From: Streptomyces marincola
Lineage (GTDB): Bacteria; Actinomycetota; Actinomycetes; Streptomycetales; Streptomycetaceae
Assembly: GCF_020410765.1 (NCBI RefSeq)
Contig: NZ_CP084541.1
Location: 4,793,001 to 4,857,000, forward strand
DNA length: 64,000 nt
Direction: 5' to 3'
In this document: piece by piece, positions 42,176-50,426 of the stretch
How the letters are laid out: each line of letters opens with the position of its first letter
Position numbering within the stretch: position 1 is the stretch's first letter
The notes under the pieces: generated by a model
Database searches by the model: none
Told to the model about the DNA's origin: nothing
Seen by the model: only the letters and a program-made list of their open reading frames with translations
Program-made: the position numbers and the translations under genes

Positions 42176-42718
42176 TCAACGGGGCAGGGCGGCGTCGGCG
42201 GCGTCCAGCGCCAGGTGCCAGGGGAACTCATCGGGGCGGCCCCGGCCGGACTCGTTCGGCACGAACCCGCCCGGCCCGTAGAGAACGCGCACCCCGGCGG
42301 CGCGAAGCTCGTCGAGCGACCGGGCGAACCGCGGGTGCGCGCCGTACCCGGTGTTCACGCACGGCATGGCGACCAGCGGCCACCGCTTCCCGACCGCCTC
42401 GACCGCGACACCGGCGACCCAGGTGGGCGTGAGGCCGAGCGCGACGGCGTCGATCGTGTTCAGCGTCCCGGGGGCGAGCACGGTCACGGCCGACGGCGGC
42501 CAGTCGGAACGCCGCCCGGACACCGAGTGCGTCGTGCGCACCGGGCGCCCGGTCAGGGCGGCGAGGGCCGGAAGGCGATCCTCACACCACGTGGCGGCCG
42601 TGGGCGTCATCCCCAGGCAGACCTCCCAGCCCCGGGCCTGGGCGTCGCGGACAGCGCGGTCGACGTACCGCACCGGCGGCGCGGCGCACGCGAGCAGATA
42701 GAGAACGCGGCTTGGCAT
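42176..42718 (-). CDS. flavoprotein of the PPC decarboxylase-like (HFCD) family
   Basis: 180 residues, flavoprotein fold (PF02441-like): N-terminal V-L-Y-L-L-A-C-A-A-P-P, the mid-region A-P-G-T-L-N-T-I-D-A-V-A-L-G (about 82-95) and M-P-C-V-N (about 118) in the place of the PPC-decarboxylase PXMNXXMW motif. Probably FMN-binding; members decarboxylate peptidyl or pantothenoyl cysteine, but this branch is uncharacterised. No precursor peptide is nearby. Confidence 0.8.
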   Translation of the reverse strand: MPSRVLYLLACAAPPVRYVDRAVRDAQARGWEVCLGMTPTAATWCEDRLPALAALTGRPVRTTHSVSGRRSDWPPSAVTVLAPGTLNTIDAVALGLTPTWVAGVAVEAVGKRWPLVAMPCVNTGYGAHPRFARSLDELRAAGVRVLYGPGGFVPNESGRGRPDEFPWHLALDAADAALPR

Positions 42719-42847
42719 GCGGGCAGTTCACCACGTGCCAGGGTTCTCGCCCAGGTGCCGGCGGAGCGGGCGGATCGCCGTTCCGATCGATCACCCGATG
42801 CCCGGCCCGGCGGCGGGGGCGGTCCCGGGAGGCGGGCCGGGCACGAC

Positions 42848-42885
42848 GAAGCCCCCACCCGCCGTTTCCGGCCGGTGGGGGCTTC
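42848..42885 (-). terminator. hairpin terminator of tRNA-Lys
   Basis: Perfect 12-bp stem (42848-42859 with 42874-42885) with a GC-rich loop, starting ten bases after the tRNA 3' end on the minus strand. Confidence 0.8.
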
Positions 42886-42894
42886 CCCATCAGG

Positions 42895-42968
42895 TGCGCC
42901 GCCAGGGACTCGAACCCCGGACCCGCTGATTAAGAGTCAGCTGCTCTAACCAACTGAGCTAGCGGCGC
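42895..42968 (-). tRNA. tRNA-Lys (CTT)
   Basis: 74-base cloverleaf on the minus strand: acceptor GCGCCGC/GCGGCGC, D-arm with AGCTCAGTTGGTTAGAGC, anticodon loop CTCTTAA (anticodon CTT) and T-arm GGTTCGAGTCC. Discriminator A; the CCA is not fully encoded. Confidence 0.96.
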
Positions 42969-43029
42969 CTGCTGACGTCGTAGACATTAGCACCCTTGGG
43001 CGACGGAAGAAAAATCGGCCGCTCGCCGG

Positions 43030-43389
43030 TCAGGAAGGGCCCCTGAGCAGCTCACGGCCGTAATCGATCATCTTCACCGCGTAGTCCTCCGTCCAGCCCG
43101 CGCGCTCGGCCACCGCGGCGGCGGGAAGGGCGTCGAAACGGCTGGGGTCGGCCAGCTGCGCCGCGGCGAGCGCCTGGAACTCCACGGCGCGGTCGGCGGC
43201 GGCCTGGAAGGCCACGGCCAGCTCCGTGGCGCGGTCGAGCAGTTCGCGCGGGTCGGTGAGCGATTCGAGCGCGAAGAAGTGCTCCTCCTCCCGCTCCCCC
43301 GCGGGCGGCTCGAAGAACAGCGCGGCGGGCCTGCGGTACCGCGGGGGTCCGCCGCCGGGGGGCTCGGGCGTCCGGCCGGGATCAGCCAT
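43030..43389 (-). CDS. conserved small actinobacterial protein, unknown
   Basis: 119 residues from ATG 43389. Pro/Gly/Arg-rich N-terminus (about 1-40), then an amphipathic, Ala/Glu-rich helical domain (A-T-E-L-A-V-A-F-Q-A-A-A-D-R-A-V-E-F) and a C-terminal W-T-E-D-Y-A-V-K-M-I-D-Y. No family recognised. It lies 34 bases before the end of the PAP2 gene on the same strand, so may be co-transcribed behind it. Confidence 0.65.
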   Translation of the reverse strand: MADPGRTPEPPGGGPPRYRRPAALFFEPPAGEREEEHFFALESLTDPRELLDRATELAVAFQAAADRAVEFQALAAAQLADPSRFDALPAAAVAERAGWTEDYAVKMIDYGRELLRGPS

Positions 43390-43423
43390 GGGTCGGGTCA
43401 GCCTTCCTGCTCGGCGCGTGACG

Positions 43424-44335
43424 TCACGACGGCGGTGCCAGTTCCTCCGGCTTGGCCGCCGCTCCATTGTGCCGCGCCGCGGCCCCGGAGCGGCTGTCCT
43501 CCTCGCCGCGCCGCTGCCGCGGCGGGAGGCCACGGCCGCCGGCCGGCTGCGCAGCGATGCTGTCGTGCTCCGTCCCCGGCTCGGGGCGTTCGATGCCGAG
43601 GCGCCGCTTGAACCGGGAGCTGGCGCGCAGCAGCGGCCTGGCCAGCCCGAGGCCCATGGCCATGACGGCGGCGCCCGCGACCGCGTCGAGGAAGTAGTGG
43701 TTGCCCGTGCCCATCACGACGATCGTCGTCATCAGCGGATAGCCCACGGCCAGGGCGCGCATCCACGGTCTGCGCACCCCGTAGTGCCACAGCGCGACCC
43801 CGCACCAGATCGACCAGCCGACGTGCAGACTCGGCATCGCCGCGTACTGGTTGGTGAGGTCGCCCATGCCGCTCGGCGCGGAGGCGTCGTCCGCCCACCA
43901 GCCGTAGTCCGCGTACTGCGCCAGGCTGTCGACGAAGCCGTAGTCGCCCGGCAGCAGCCGCGGCGGGCTCGTGGGCATCAGCGTGAACCCGACGAGCCCG
44001 AGCAGCGTCGAGGTCAGCAGCCAGGTCCGCATCAGCCGGTAGTGCAGCGGGCGTCTGCGGAACAGCCAGATCAGCACCAGCGGGGTCACGACGTAGTGCA
44101 GCGAGGCGTAGGCGAAGGACGAGGGCAGCCCGAGCCACTTCTCCTGTGTGAAGAGTTCGTTGAGCGGGTCCTCGGCGTGCAGCCAGAGGTTGCTCTCGAA
44201 ACGCAGGATGGCCAGCCCGTTGTCCACGGCGGTGCCCACGTCGCCGCGCGCCAGGAGTCTCGCGCCCGAGTAGGCCCCGTAGACGACCACGATCAGCAGC
44301 AGCTCGGTCCACCATCGGGGCCGGTCTCGGGACAT
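43424..44335 (-). CDS. PAP2-superfamily membrane phosphatase (inositolphosphotransferase-like)
   Basis: 303 residues from ATG 44335, with GGAG nine bases upstream. About six membrane helices; phosphatase motifs P-S-L-H-V-G (about 157-162) and G-N-H-Y-F-L-D-A-V-A-G (about 202-212) are the PAP2 C2 and C3 boxes. The N-terminal layout with the P-T-S-P-P-R-L segment is like AUR1/inositol-phosphoceramide-synthase-type PAP2 proteins, so it may transfer or remove a phospho-head group on a lipid. Cytoplasmic basic tail. Confidence 0.87.
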   Translation of the reverse strand: MSRDRPRWWTELLLIVVVYGAYSGARLLARGDVGTAVDNGLAILRFESNLWLHAEDPLNELFTQEKWLGLPSSFAYASLHYVVTPLVLIWLFRRRPLHYRLMRTWLLTSTLLGLVGFTLMPTSPPRLLPGDYGFVDSLAQYADYGWWADDASAPSGMGDLTNQYAAMPSLHVGWSIWCGVALWHYGVRRPWMRALAVGYPLMTTIVVMGTGNHYFLDAVAGAAVMAMGLGLARPLLRASSRFKRRLGIERPEPGTEHDSIAAQPAGGRGLPPRQRRGEEDSRSGAAARHNGAAAKPEELAPPS

Positions 44336-44489
44336 CGGAAGTAACTCCAGGTTCACGTTGTCATCGGCTGGGGGCCGGCAAGTGGTCACTCCACCGTACG
44401 GCGGAGTCGCAGAAAAGAGACGCCCGGGGAGCCCCAATGGGTTGCGTGCGGGATGATGAGTGACGGGTGGGACGGAAGAAAGGACATTC

Positions 44490-45104
44490 ATGGCGCCGCG
44501 CATCCTGCTGGTCCGGCACGGGCGGACCGCCTGGTCGGTTACCGGGCGGCACACCGGGCGGACGGACGTACCGCTCACCGACGAGGGCAGGGCGCAGGCC
44601 GATGCCCTCGGTGACCGGCTGGCGAAGGCGCCGTGGCACGGACTCCCCGACGCCGAGATCCGCACCAGCCCGCTCTCGCGGGCGAGCGAGACCTGCGAAC
44701 GGGCCGGGTTCGGCGGCCGCGCCACCGCCTGGGACGCGCTCCAGGAGTGGGACTACGGCGACGCGGAGGGGCTGACCACCGAGGAGATCGCCCGGCGGCG
44801 CGGCGGCGACTGGGTCATCTGGCGCGACGGGGTGGTCGGCGGCGAGACGCTCGGGCAACTCCGCGACCGCGCCGACGAGGTGGCCGGCGCCGCGCGCGTC
44901 GCGCTCGACGCGGGACGCGACCTCGTGCTCTTCGCGCACGGGCACATCCTGCGCGCGGTGACGGCCCGCTGGCTCGGCCTCGACGTCTCCTTCGCCGCCC
45001 GCCTGCGCCTCGAACCCGCCGCGGTCTGCGTGCTCGCCCTCGCCTACGGCGGCCCGGCCGTCGAGCGCTGGAACGACACCGCCCACCTCGACCCCGCCGC
45101 TTAG
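44490..45104 (+). CDS. histidine phosphatase family protein (phosphoglycerate-mutase-like)
   Basis: 204 residues, ATG 44490 with AAAGGA upstream. Catalytic R-H-G motif L-L-V-R-H-G-R-T (about 6-13), acidic Q-E-W-D-Y-G-D-A-E-G (about 87-96) and second His in F-A-H-G-H (about 149-153). Branched-clade phosphatase of unknown substrate. Its TAG overlaps the convergent regulator's stop by four bases. Confidence 0.9.
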   Translation: MAPRILLVRHGRTAWSVTGRHTGRTDVPLTDEGRAQADALGDRLAKAPWHGLPDAEIRTSPLSRASETCERAGFGGRATAWDALQEWDYGDAEGLTTEEIARRRGGDWVIWRDGVVGGETLGQLRDRADEVAGAARVALDAGRDLVLFAHGHILRAVTARWLGLDVSFAARLRLEPAAVCVLALAYGGPAVERWNDTAHLDPAA

Positions 45105-46573
45105 CCTCCGCCCCGGGCGACGCGGTCGAGGAACGTGGCGACCCCCGCGTCGCCGCGCGCCGGCGTGAGCCGCCCGGCCACCGAGGCGAGGGTGTCGGTG
45201 ATCCGGCTGGACCGCACGTCCGCCAGCAGGTCGAGCGACCTGTGGCCGAACGCCGCGGCCTCCTCGGGCTCGCCGTCGCGGGCGAGGTGGCCCGCCAGCT
45301 GGGCCGAGTACAGCGCCAGGTTCCGCGTGAACCGCGGCTCCAGGAGCGCCGCTTCGACCGCGCGCCTGCCGCTCTCGACCGCGCGCCCGTGGTCCCCGAG
45401 AGACGCCCAGCACTCCGCCTCAAGGCAGGCGAACTCGGCGTCGCCGTAGAACGTCATCCACTCCGGGTCCTCGGGCGCGGGACCGCGTTCGTGCGCCGCG
45501 CGCGCCCGCGCGAGCGCGGCCTCCGCGCCGCCCCGGTCGTCGAGTCGCGCCCACCCGCGCGCCTCGCGCAGCGAGAGCAGCGCGCGCAGGTGGTCGGTGC
45601 CCTGCCGCCTGGCCGCCTGCTGCGCGGCCTCGGCGGCGCGCACGGCCTCGCGCGGCCGGTCCGCGTCGGCGGCGAGGGAGGCCGTGTTGCAGAAGGCGTG
45701 CGCCTCAAGCGCGCCGTCACCGGCCACGCGCGCGGTCGCCAGCGCCTCGGCGTAGTGGGAGCGCGCGTCGGCCAGGCGCCCCGAGTCGTGCGCGAGCCAG
45801 CCGACGGAGATCGCCAGCTCGCCCGCGCCGGCGTGCAGTTCGTCGTTGACGGCCTGGCGGCGCGCGCCGACGTCGAGCAGCTCGTGGGCGGCGCGCAGGG
45901 CTTCGCCGGCCGGCCGGTACAACCGCCGCGCGCCGTACCGGTCGTCCAGCAGCCGGATGTCGCGGATCTGCTGCCTGAGCGCGGCGGCCTCGGCGGCGCC
46001 TGGGCGCGCGCCCGGCGCGCGGGCGCCCGCGCCCTGGGCGCGCGCGGCGGCGGGTGTCGATGCGGCAAGGGCTGTCAGGGATGCGACGGCGGCCGTGCCG
46101 CCGGTCATGAACGCGCGACGCAACACGTCGCCCTCCTCCGGGATGTCGGTGGATGCGCTCCGCGCCCGCGGGGTGGGCGGGCGCGGGAGCCGCGAGGAAG
46201 CCGAGGGGTACGGGGGCTGCCGGGGGTGTGGGGAGCTGCGGGGGCGCGGGTCCTGCGGGAGCGGCGGAGACGGGTCGGCGTCCGCGCGCGGCACGCGCCC
46301 GCGGACGAGCTGCCGGGGCTGGAATCCCAGCTCGGTGAGGGAGCGCCCCGGGAACATATGAAGGAATACCCGTTCGTAGGCGTAGTTGGGGCAGCGGATT
46401 TCGCCTGCCTCGACGCGCCCGATGTACCGGGCGTCGCAGCAGACGCGTTCCCCGATCTCCCGGGCCGCGCGCCGTACCGCCGCCGCGAACTCCCCCTGCG
46501 ACCTGGCGCCGCGCAGCGAGCGGAAGATGAGGTTGGGGCCGCCGGGCCGCGGGGCGGAAGCTGACGTCTCCAT
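45101..46573 (-). CDS. XRE-type HTH regulator with C-terminal TPR repeats
   Basis: 490 residues from ATG 46573. N-terminal helix-turn-helix (about 15-75; S-Q-G-E-F-A-A-A-V-R ... Y-I-G-R-V-E-A-G), a Pro-rich linker (about 95-150), then L-R-R-A-F-M-T-G-G followed by a hydrophobic Ala-rich stretch (about 155-180) that looks like a twin-arginine signal or membrane segment, and a TPR domain (about 195-480). This odd layout recurs in Streptomyces regulators. Divergent from a small protein gene; probably binds a peptide or small-molecule signal. Confidence 0.82.
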   Translation of the reverse strand: METSASAPRPGGPNLIFRSLRGARSQGEFAAAVRRAAREIGERVCCDARYIGRVEAGEIRCPNYAYERVFLHMFPGRSLTELGFQPRQLVRGRVPRADADPSPPLPQDPRPRSSPHPRQPPYPSASSRLPRPPTPRARSASTDIPEEGDVLRRAFMTGGTAAVASLTALAASTPAAARAQGAGARAPGARPGAAEAAALRQQIRDIRLLDDRYGARRLYRPAGEALRAAHELLDVGARRQAVNDELHAGAGELAISVGWLAHDSGRLADARSHYAEALATARVAGDGALEAHAFCNTASLAADADRPREAVRAAEAAQQAARRQGTDHLRALLSLREARGWARLDDRGGAEAALARARAAHERGPAPEDPEWMTFYGDAEFACLEAECWASLGDHGRAVESGRRAVEAALLEPRFTRNLALYSAQLAGHLARDGEPEEAAAFGHRSLDLLADVRSSRITDTLASVAGRLTPARGDAGVATFLDRVARGGG

Positions 46574-46690
46574 GGGCGGACGGTACCGGCTGTACCCGCT
46601 CAACTACAGGGCGTTTGCGGGCGAAGGGGGCATTTCGCCGCCCATCTGCCATGAACTGCCACCCTTTACAGCGGAACCGGGCCGTACCCC

Positions 46691-46720
46691 TTGACGATGG
46701 TCGCGCGTTGAACAACGTAT
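46691..46720 (+). promoter_or_regulatory. promoter candidate of the 118-residue protein gene
   Basis: TTGACG (46691-46696) followed after 17-18 bases by AACGTA/ACGTAT (46714-46720), about 25 bases before the ATG at 46744. Lies in the 170-base divergent gap with the XRE/TPR regulator. Confidence 0.45.
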
Positions 46721-46743
46721 CCGACAGCGTCGAGGAGGACTCC

Positions 46744-47100
46744 ATGGCGGACACCGGCGAAGCGGCGCCCGATCTGGTCACCGTGCCGGCCCGGGAAGGA
46801 CTGGAAGCCGTCGACATCCTGCGGCTGCGGCACGGAGTGGGCCCCGTTCTGCACGACAGGGAGTGCGACACCCTCGGGTTCATCGTTCCGCCGGGCACCG
46901 CGGAACGCTGGGACCTGCCGGGCAGCGCCTGCACGCAGACGTTCGGCGGCGGTCGCTTCGGAACGCAGCCGCCGGTGACCGGCACCGGCTGGCTCGTCCC
47001 GCCGGAGGGCGCGGTCATCGAGGCGACGGAGCCGGAGCGCCTGCGGGCCGCGCTGGCCGAGGCCGTCTCCATGCTCCGCGTGGTGGACCGCTGCACCTGA
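46744..47100 (+). CDS. 118-residue conserved-type protein, unknown
   Basis: ATG 46744 with GAGGAGGA six bases upstream. No membrane segment or known domain; contains H-G-V-G-P-V-L-H-D-R-E-C-D-T-L-G-F-I-V-P-P-G and a run of aromatic/Gly residues around F-G-G-G-R-F-G. The divergent XRE/TPR regulator probably controls it, a pairing seen with small partner proteins in Streptomyces. Function unknown. Confidence 0.68.
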   Translation: MADTGEAAPDLVTVPAREGLEAVDILRLRHGVGPVLHDRECDTLGFIVPPGTAERWDLPGSACTQTFGGGRFGTQPPVTGTGWLVPPEGAVIEATEPERLRAALAEAVSMLRVVDRCT

Positions 47101-47128
47101 GCCCCGCCGCCGGGGCGACACTGGAGCC

Positions 47129-47992
47129 GTGGCGAAAAACAGACTGCGGCGCAGGGGCGCCGACAAGGCCGTGACCGAGTCCGTCGCCGGCGGGCCGGCC
47201 GAACTCCTGCCGGACCCGGACCGGGCCGGCAGCTGGGAACTCCTCGTCGGCGGTGCCCCGCAGTCCCACGTCGACCTCGCCGACCCCACCCGCCTCGTCT
47301 TCGAGTACCAGCGCAGACTCGGCCACATCGCGGACCTCGCCGCGCCGCCCGGCACCCCGGTCACCGCGCTCCACCTCGGGGGCGGCGCCCTGACCATGGC
47401 CCGCTACATCGCCGTCACCAGGCCCCGTTCCGTCCAGCAGGTGGCCGAGCCGGACAGCGGCCTCACCGCGTTCGTCCGGCGCGCGCTCCCGCTGCCCGAC
47501 GGCGCCCGCGTCCGCGTGCGCGAGGCCGATGCCCGCGCGCTGCTCGGCCGGCTGCCCGACGGCTGGGCCGACCTGGTCATCACGGACGTGTTCGCCGACG
47601 CGCGCACGCCCGCGCACTGCACGAGCGCCGAGTTCCTCGACGAGGCGCGGCGCGTGCTGCGGCCCGGCGGCTGGTACGCCGTGAACGTCGCCGACGGGCC
47701 GCCGCTCGCCCACCTGCGGACCCAGACGGCGACCGTCGCCAGCCGGTTCGCTGAAGTGTGCCTGATCGCGGAGCCGCCCGTGCTGCGCGGCCGGCGCTTC
47801 GGCAACGGCGTGCTGTGCGCGGCCGACGGCCCGCTGCCCGTCGCGGACCTGTCCCGCCGCTGCACGCGCGATCCCGCGCCCGCGCGGGTCGTCGCGGGAC
47901 GCGAGCTGACCGATTTCACCGCGGGCGCCCCCGTGGTCACCGACGCCACCGCGACCCCCTCACCGCCGCCTCCCGCGGGCACGTTCGACTGA
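47129..47992 (+). CDS. spermidine synthase-like SAM-binding protein
   Basis: 287 residues, GTG 47129. Rossmann methyltransferase-like domain of the spermidine-synthase type: L-H-L-G-G-G-A-L-T (about 76-84), A-E-P-D (about 103), E-A-D-A (about 131) and D-L-V-I-T-D-V-F-A-D (about 148-157). Many actinobacterial members lack the aminopropyl acceptor site and are of unknown function. Twenty-eight bases after the previous gene, so perhaps co-transcribed. Pro/Thr-rich tail. Confidence 0.8.
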   Translation: MAKNRLRRRGADKAVTESVAGGPAELLPDPDRAGSWELLVGGAPQSHVDLADPTRLVFEYQRRLGHIADLAAPPGTPVTALHLGGGALTMARYIAVTRPRSVQQVAEPDSGLTAFVRRALPLPDGARVRVREADARALLGRLPDGWADLVITDVFADARTPAHCTSAEFLDEARRVLRPGGWYAVNVADGPPLAHLRTQTATVASRFAEVCLIAEPPVLRGRRFGNGVLCAADGPLPVADLSRRCTRDPAPARVVAGRELTDFTAGAPVVTDATATPSPPPPAGTFD

Positions 47993-48028
47993 CGCCCGCG
48001 GCCCCGAAGGGCCGGTGCGCGCGGCTCA

Positions 48029-48052
48029 CGTGACGACCGTCACGACTTTTTT
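48029..48052 (+). terminator. hairpin with T tract (or operator) before the sigma factor gene
   Basis: Dyad CGTGAC-GACC-GTCACG (48029-48044) followed by A-C and six Ts. This is the clearest intrinsic-terminator-like structure in the window and would end the upstream gene; the short stem could also be a binding site for the sigma-factor promoter region. Confidence 0.5.
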
Positions 48053-48123
48053 CGCACACGTTGTCGACCGGGCGCCCCCCGCCGGGCGTATGCAGGGGGA
48101 GGAGTGAGAACCGGGAGAGGCCG

Positions 48124-48621
48124 TTGACCGTCGAGGAGTTCGAAGAGTTCTACGTGCGCACGGTCGCGCCGCTCACGGGCCAGCTGTACGTCATGCTCGG
48201 CGACCTGCACGAGGCGCAGGACGTCGTGCAGGAGGCGTTCGTCAAGGGGTGGAGCCGGCGCGGGCAGCTCGATCGCGACGGCCGTCCCGAGGCGTGGATC
48301 CGCACGGTCGCCTGGCGGCTCGCGGTGAGCCGGTGGCGCTTCCGGCGGCGCACGGCGGACGCCTGGCGGCGCGGCGCCGCGCCCTCCCACGTCGAGGCGC
48401 CGGGGCCCGACCAGGTCGTGCTCGTCGACGCGCTGCGGGAACTGCCCGCCCAGCAGCGGCGCACGCTCACCCTGCACTACCTGTGCGATCTCACCGTCGA
48501 GCAGATCGTCGGTGAGACCGGCCAGTCGCCGAGCACCGTGAAGACCCACCTGGCGCGCGGCCGGGCCGCGCTCGCCGACCGCCTGCACGATCTGCGCTTC
48601 GAGGAGGCCCGCGATGTCTGA
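48124..48621 (+). CDS. SigE-family ECF RNA polymerase sigma factor
   Basis: 165 residues; the start is taken as TTG 48124 with GGGAGAGG upstream. Region 2 (D-L-H-E-A-Q-D-V-V-Q-E-A-F about 27-39), a basic W-R-F-R-R-R-T linker, and region 4 (L-R-E-L-P-A-Q-Q-R-R-T-L ... T-V-K-T-H-L-A-R-G-R). Typical of the actinobacterial 'SigE family' ECF group. Overlaps by eight bases a small membrane-protein gene that is the likely partner. Confidence 0.9.
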   Translation: MTVEEFEEFYVRTVAPLTGQLYVMLGDLHEAQDVVQEAFVKGWSRRGQLDRDGRPEAWIRTVAWRLAVSRWRFRRRTADAWRRGAAPSHVEAPGPDQVVLVDALRELPAQQRRTLTLHYLCDLTVEQIVGETGQSPSTVKTHLARGRAALADRLHDLRFEEARDV

Positions 48622-49012
48622 GCCCCAGGACCCCCTGCGGACCCTGTTCCGGCAGGCCGGCGCCTTCGGGCAGGCCAGGGCCGGGGCGGCGCCCGTCGCG
48701 CGCGTCGCCGAACGCGGCCGGCGCGCGCGCCGCCGCCGCCTCGCCGCCCTCGCGGCGGGCGCCTGCCTCGCCGTCGCGGGCTGCGGCGTGCTCGCCGCCG
48801 GGCTGCTGCCCGGCAGGCCGACGGCCGTCGCGCCCGCCGTCAGCCCTTCGACGGGCCCCTCGGCGCCCGCGCGAAGCGGCCCGCCGCCGCACGAGAGCCC
48901 GCCGCCGGACGCGGACCCCACCCGCGTGGGCGGCGGGGCGGCCACAGGGACCCGGGAGCCGGGCACCGGGACGTCACCGACCTGGGACCACACCGGGCCA
49001 CCCGGCTCCTGA
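48614..49012 (+). CDS. small membrane protein encoded with the sigma factor
   Basis: 132 residues. N-terminal cytoplasmic part (about 1-42), one membrane helix (about 43-66; L-A-A-L-A-A-G-A-C-L-A-V), then a Pro/Ser/Gly-rich extracytoplasmic tail without a fold. Start overlaps the sigma gene by eight bases, so it is translationally coupled; proteins in this place next to SigE-family factors are presumed regulators. No zinc-type anti-sigma HxxxCxxC motif is present. Confidence 0.7.
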   Translation: MSEPQDPLRTLFRQAGAFGQARAGAAPVARVAERGRRARRRRLAALAAGACLAVAGCGVLAAGLLPGRPTAVAPAVSPSTGPSAPARSGPPPHESPPPDADPTRVGGGAATGTREPGTGTSPTWDHTGPPGS

Positions 49013-49138
49013 CCCGGACCCGGCACCCGCCCGCCGCGGCCCGCCCCCACCACGGAGTTCCGCGCCGTGACCCCGGCGCGTCCGGCACGCGGCCACCGGG
49101 CGATTCCGTACGTACACCCCCACTCGAAAGATCCTGGT

Positions 49139-50368
49139 ATGCCAGTCGCGCCACCCGAGTCGCCCGCACACGCGCGCCGTTCTGCCCCGCGTGAACGGCC
49201 CGCGCGCCGGTTCCCCCACGCTGTCGTGCGCCCCTTGGTCGGCCGGCTCGACCCCGCCGACCGTGATGTCCTGTGGCTGTACCTGCTGACCCGAATATCC
49301 GTCTGGGTCACCGCCTACTGCGTCGGGTGGGTGTTCCCGCCCGAGCGCGGCACGCGCGCCGCGCCCCCCGTGCCCGCCTTCGAACGCTGGGACTGGGGGC
49401 ACTACCTGAGCATCGCGCGCGATGGCTACTTCCCCGGAGGGGACGGCCCGTGGCGCGGCGACTGGGACGACAGGGAGGCGTTCTTCCCCGGCTTCCCGCT
49501 GGTGCTGCGCGCCGTGCACACCGTCGTCCCGCACTGGACCGCGGCCGGCCTGCTCATCTCGTTCGCCGCCGGGGCCGTCGCCGTCCTGGCGCTGGCGCGG
49601 ATCGCCCGCCTGTACCTGCCGGGCACGGAGGGCGACCGGCGCGCCGTCCTGTTCCTGCTGCTCTCGCCGTGCGCGGTCTTCCTTGCCGCCGGCTACACGG
49701 AGGCGCTGTTCCTCGCGTTCGCCCTGCCCGCGTGGCTGGCCGCCCAGCGGCACCACTGGCCGCTCGCCGCGGTCCTGACCGCGGCGGCCACCGCCGTGCG
49801 GGTCAGCGGCCTCTTCCTCGCCGCGGCCATCGCGCTGCACTTCCTGCTCACCGCGCGCTCCCGCGGGCACTGGCGGGCGCTGCCCTGGCTGGCGCTGCCC
49901 GCGCTGCCCGTGGCCGTACAGACCTGGTACCTGCACGCGCACACCGGCGACTGGATGGCCTGGCGCAACGCGCAGGAACGCGGCTGGAACCGCGCGTTCC
50001 ACGCCCCCTGGGATGCGTGGGCGCACACGTGGCACGCGGCGTTCGACCGGGTGCAGTCGACCGGGTTCGCGATCATGTTCCAGGCGGAACTGGTCGCGAT
50101 GCTCCTCGGACTCGCCCTGCTCTGCGTGCTGCTGCGGCGCCGGCGCTGGCCCGAGGCGGTCTACATCGGCCTCACGCTCTGGGCGCTCGGCACCTCCTAC
50201 TGGTACATGTCCATCCCGCGGTCCACGCTGCTGTGGTGGCCGCTGTGGATCGGCCTCGCGGCCCTCAGCCTGCGCAGGCCGCGGGTGACGACGGTCTACC
50301 TCTGCGTCGCCGCGCCCCTGGGCGTGCTGTTCACCGTCACCTTCCTCTCCGGCCGGTGGGCGGGCTGA
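49139..50368 (+). CDS. PIG-V-like multi-pass glycosyltransferase (GT-C fold)
   Basis: 409 residues with about ten membrane helices. Signature R-W-D-W-G-H-Y-L-S-I-A-R-D-G-Y (about 83-97) with the catalytic-type Asp in the first extracytoplasmic loop, then E-A-F-F-P-G-F-P. Fits the actinobacterial PIG-V/mannosyltransferase family that uses polyprenyl-phosphate-mannose on the outer face of the membrane. Acceptor unknown. Single gene; ATG 49139. Confidence 0.85.
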   Translation: MPVAPPESPAHARRSAPRERPARRFPHAVVRPLVGRLDPADRDVLWLYLLTRISVWVTAYCVGWVFPPERGTRAAPPVPAFERWDWGHYLSIARDGYFPGGDGPWRGDWDDREAFFPGFPLVLRAVHTVVPHWTAAGLLISFAAGAVAVLALARIARLYLPGTEGDRRAVLFLLLSPCAVFLAAGYTEALFLAFALPAWLAAQRHHWPLAAVLTAAATAVRVSGLFLAAAIALHFLLTARSRGHWRALPWLALPALPVAVQTWYLHAHTGDWMAWRNAQERGWNRAFHAPWDAWAHTWHAAFDRVQSTGFAIMFQAELVAMLLGLALLCVLLRRRRWPEAVYIGLTLWALGTSYWYMSIPRSTLLWWPLWIGLAALSLRRPRVTTVYLCVAAPLGVLFTVTFLSGRWAG

Positions 50369-50426
50369 CCTTGCGGCGGCCGGGCGGCGGGCGTTCCCTG
50401 CCGCGGGGCAGCGGACGCGGCAGCGC

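Noticed and set aside
42176..42718. Flavoprotein as a RiPP peptidyl-cysteine decarboxylase
   Set aside because: No Cys-ending short peptide gene, lanthionine or YcaO enzyme lies nearby; the gene stands alone beside tRNA-Lys.
42895..42968. tRNA-Lys as integration site of a mobile element
   Set aside because: No duplicated tRNA 3' end, active integrase or element-like genes found next to it; the recombinase-like small protein is 5 kb away and lacks the catalytic Tyr.
44336..44356. Upstream GTG start of the PAP2 gene that would include a TTA codon (bldA control)
   Set aside because: The CTGGAG there is better read as the RBS of ATG 44335, so the TTA lies in the leader and not in the gene.
48614..49012. 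Zinc-containing anti-sigma factor (ZAS)
   Set aside because: The HxxxCxxC motif is missing; it is only called a membrane protein coupled to the sigma gene.
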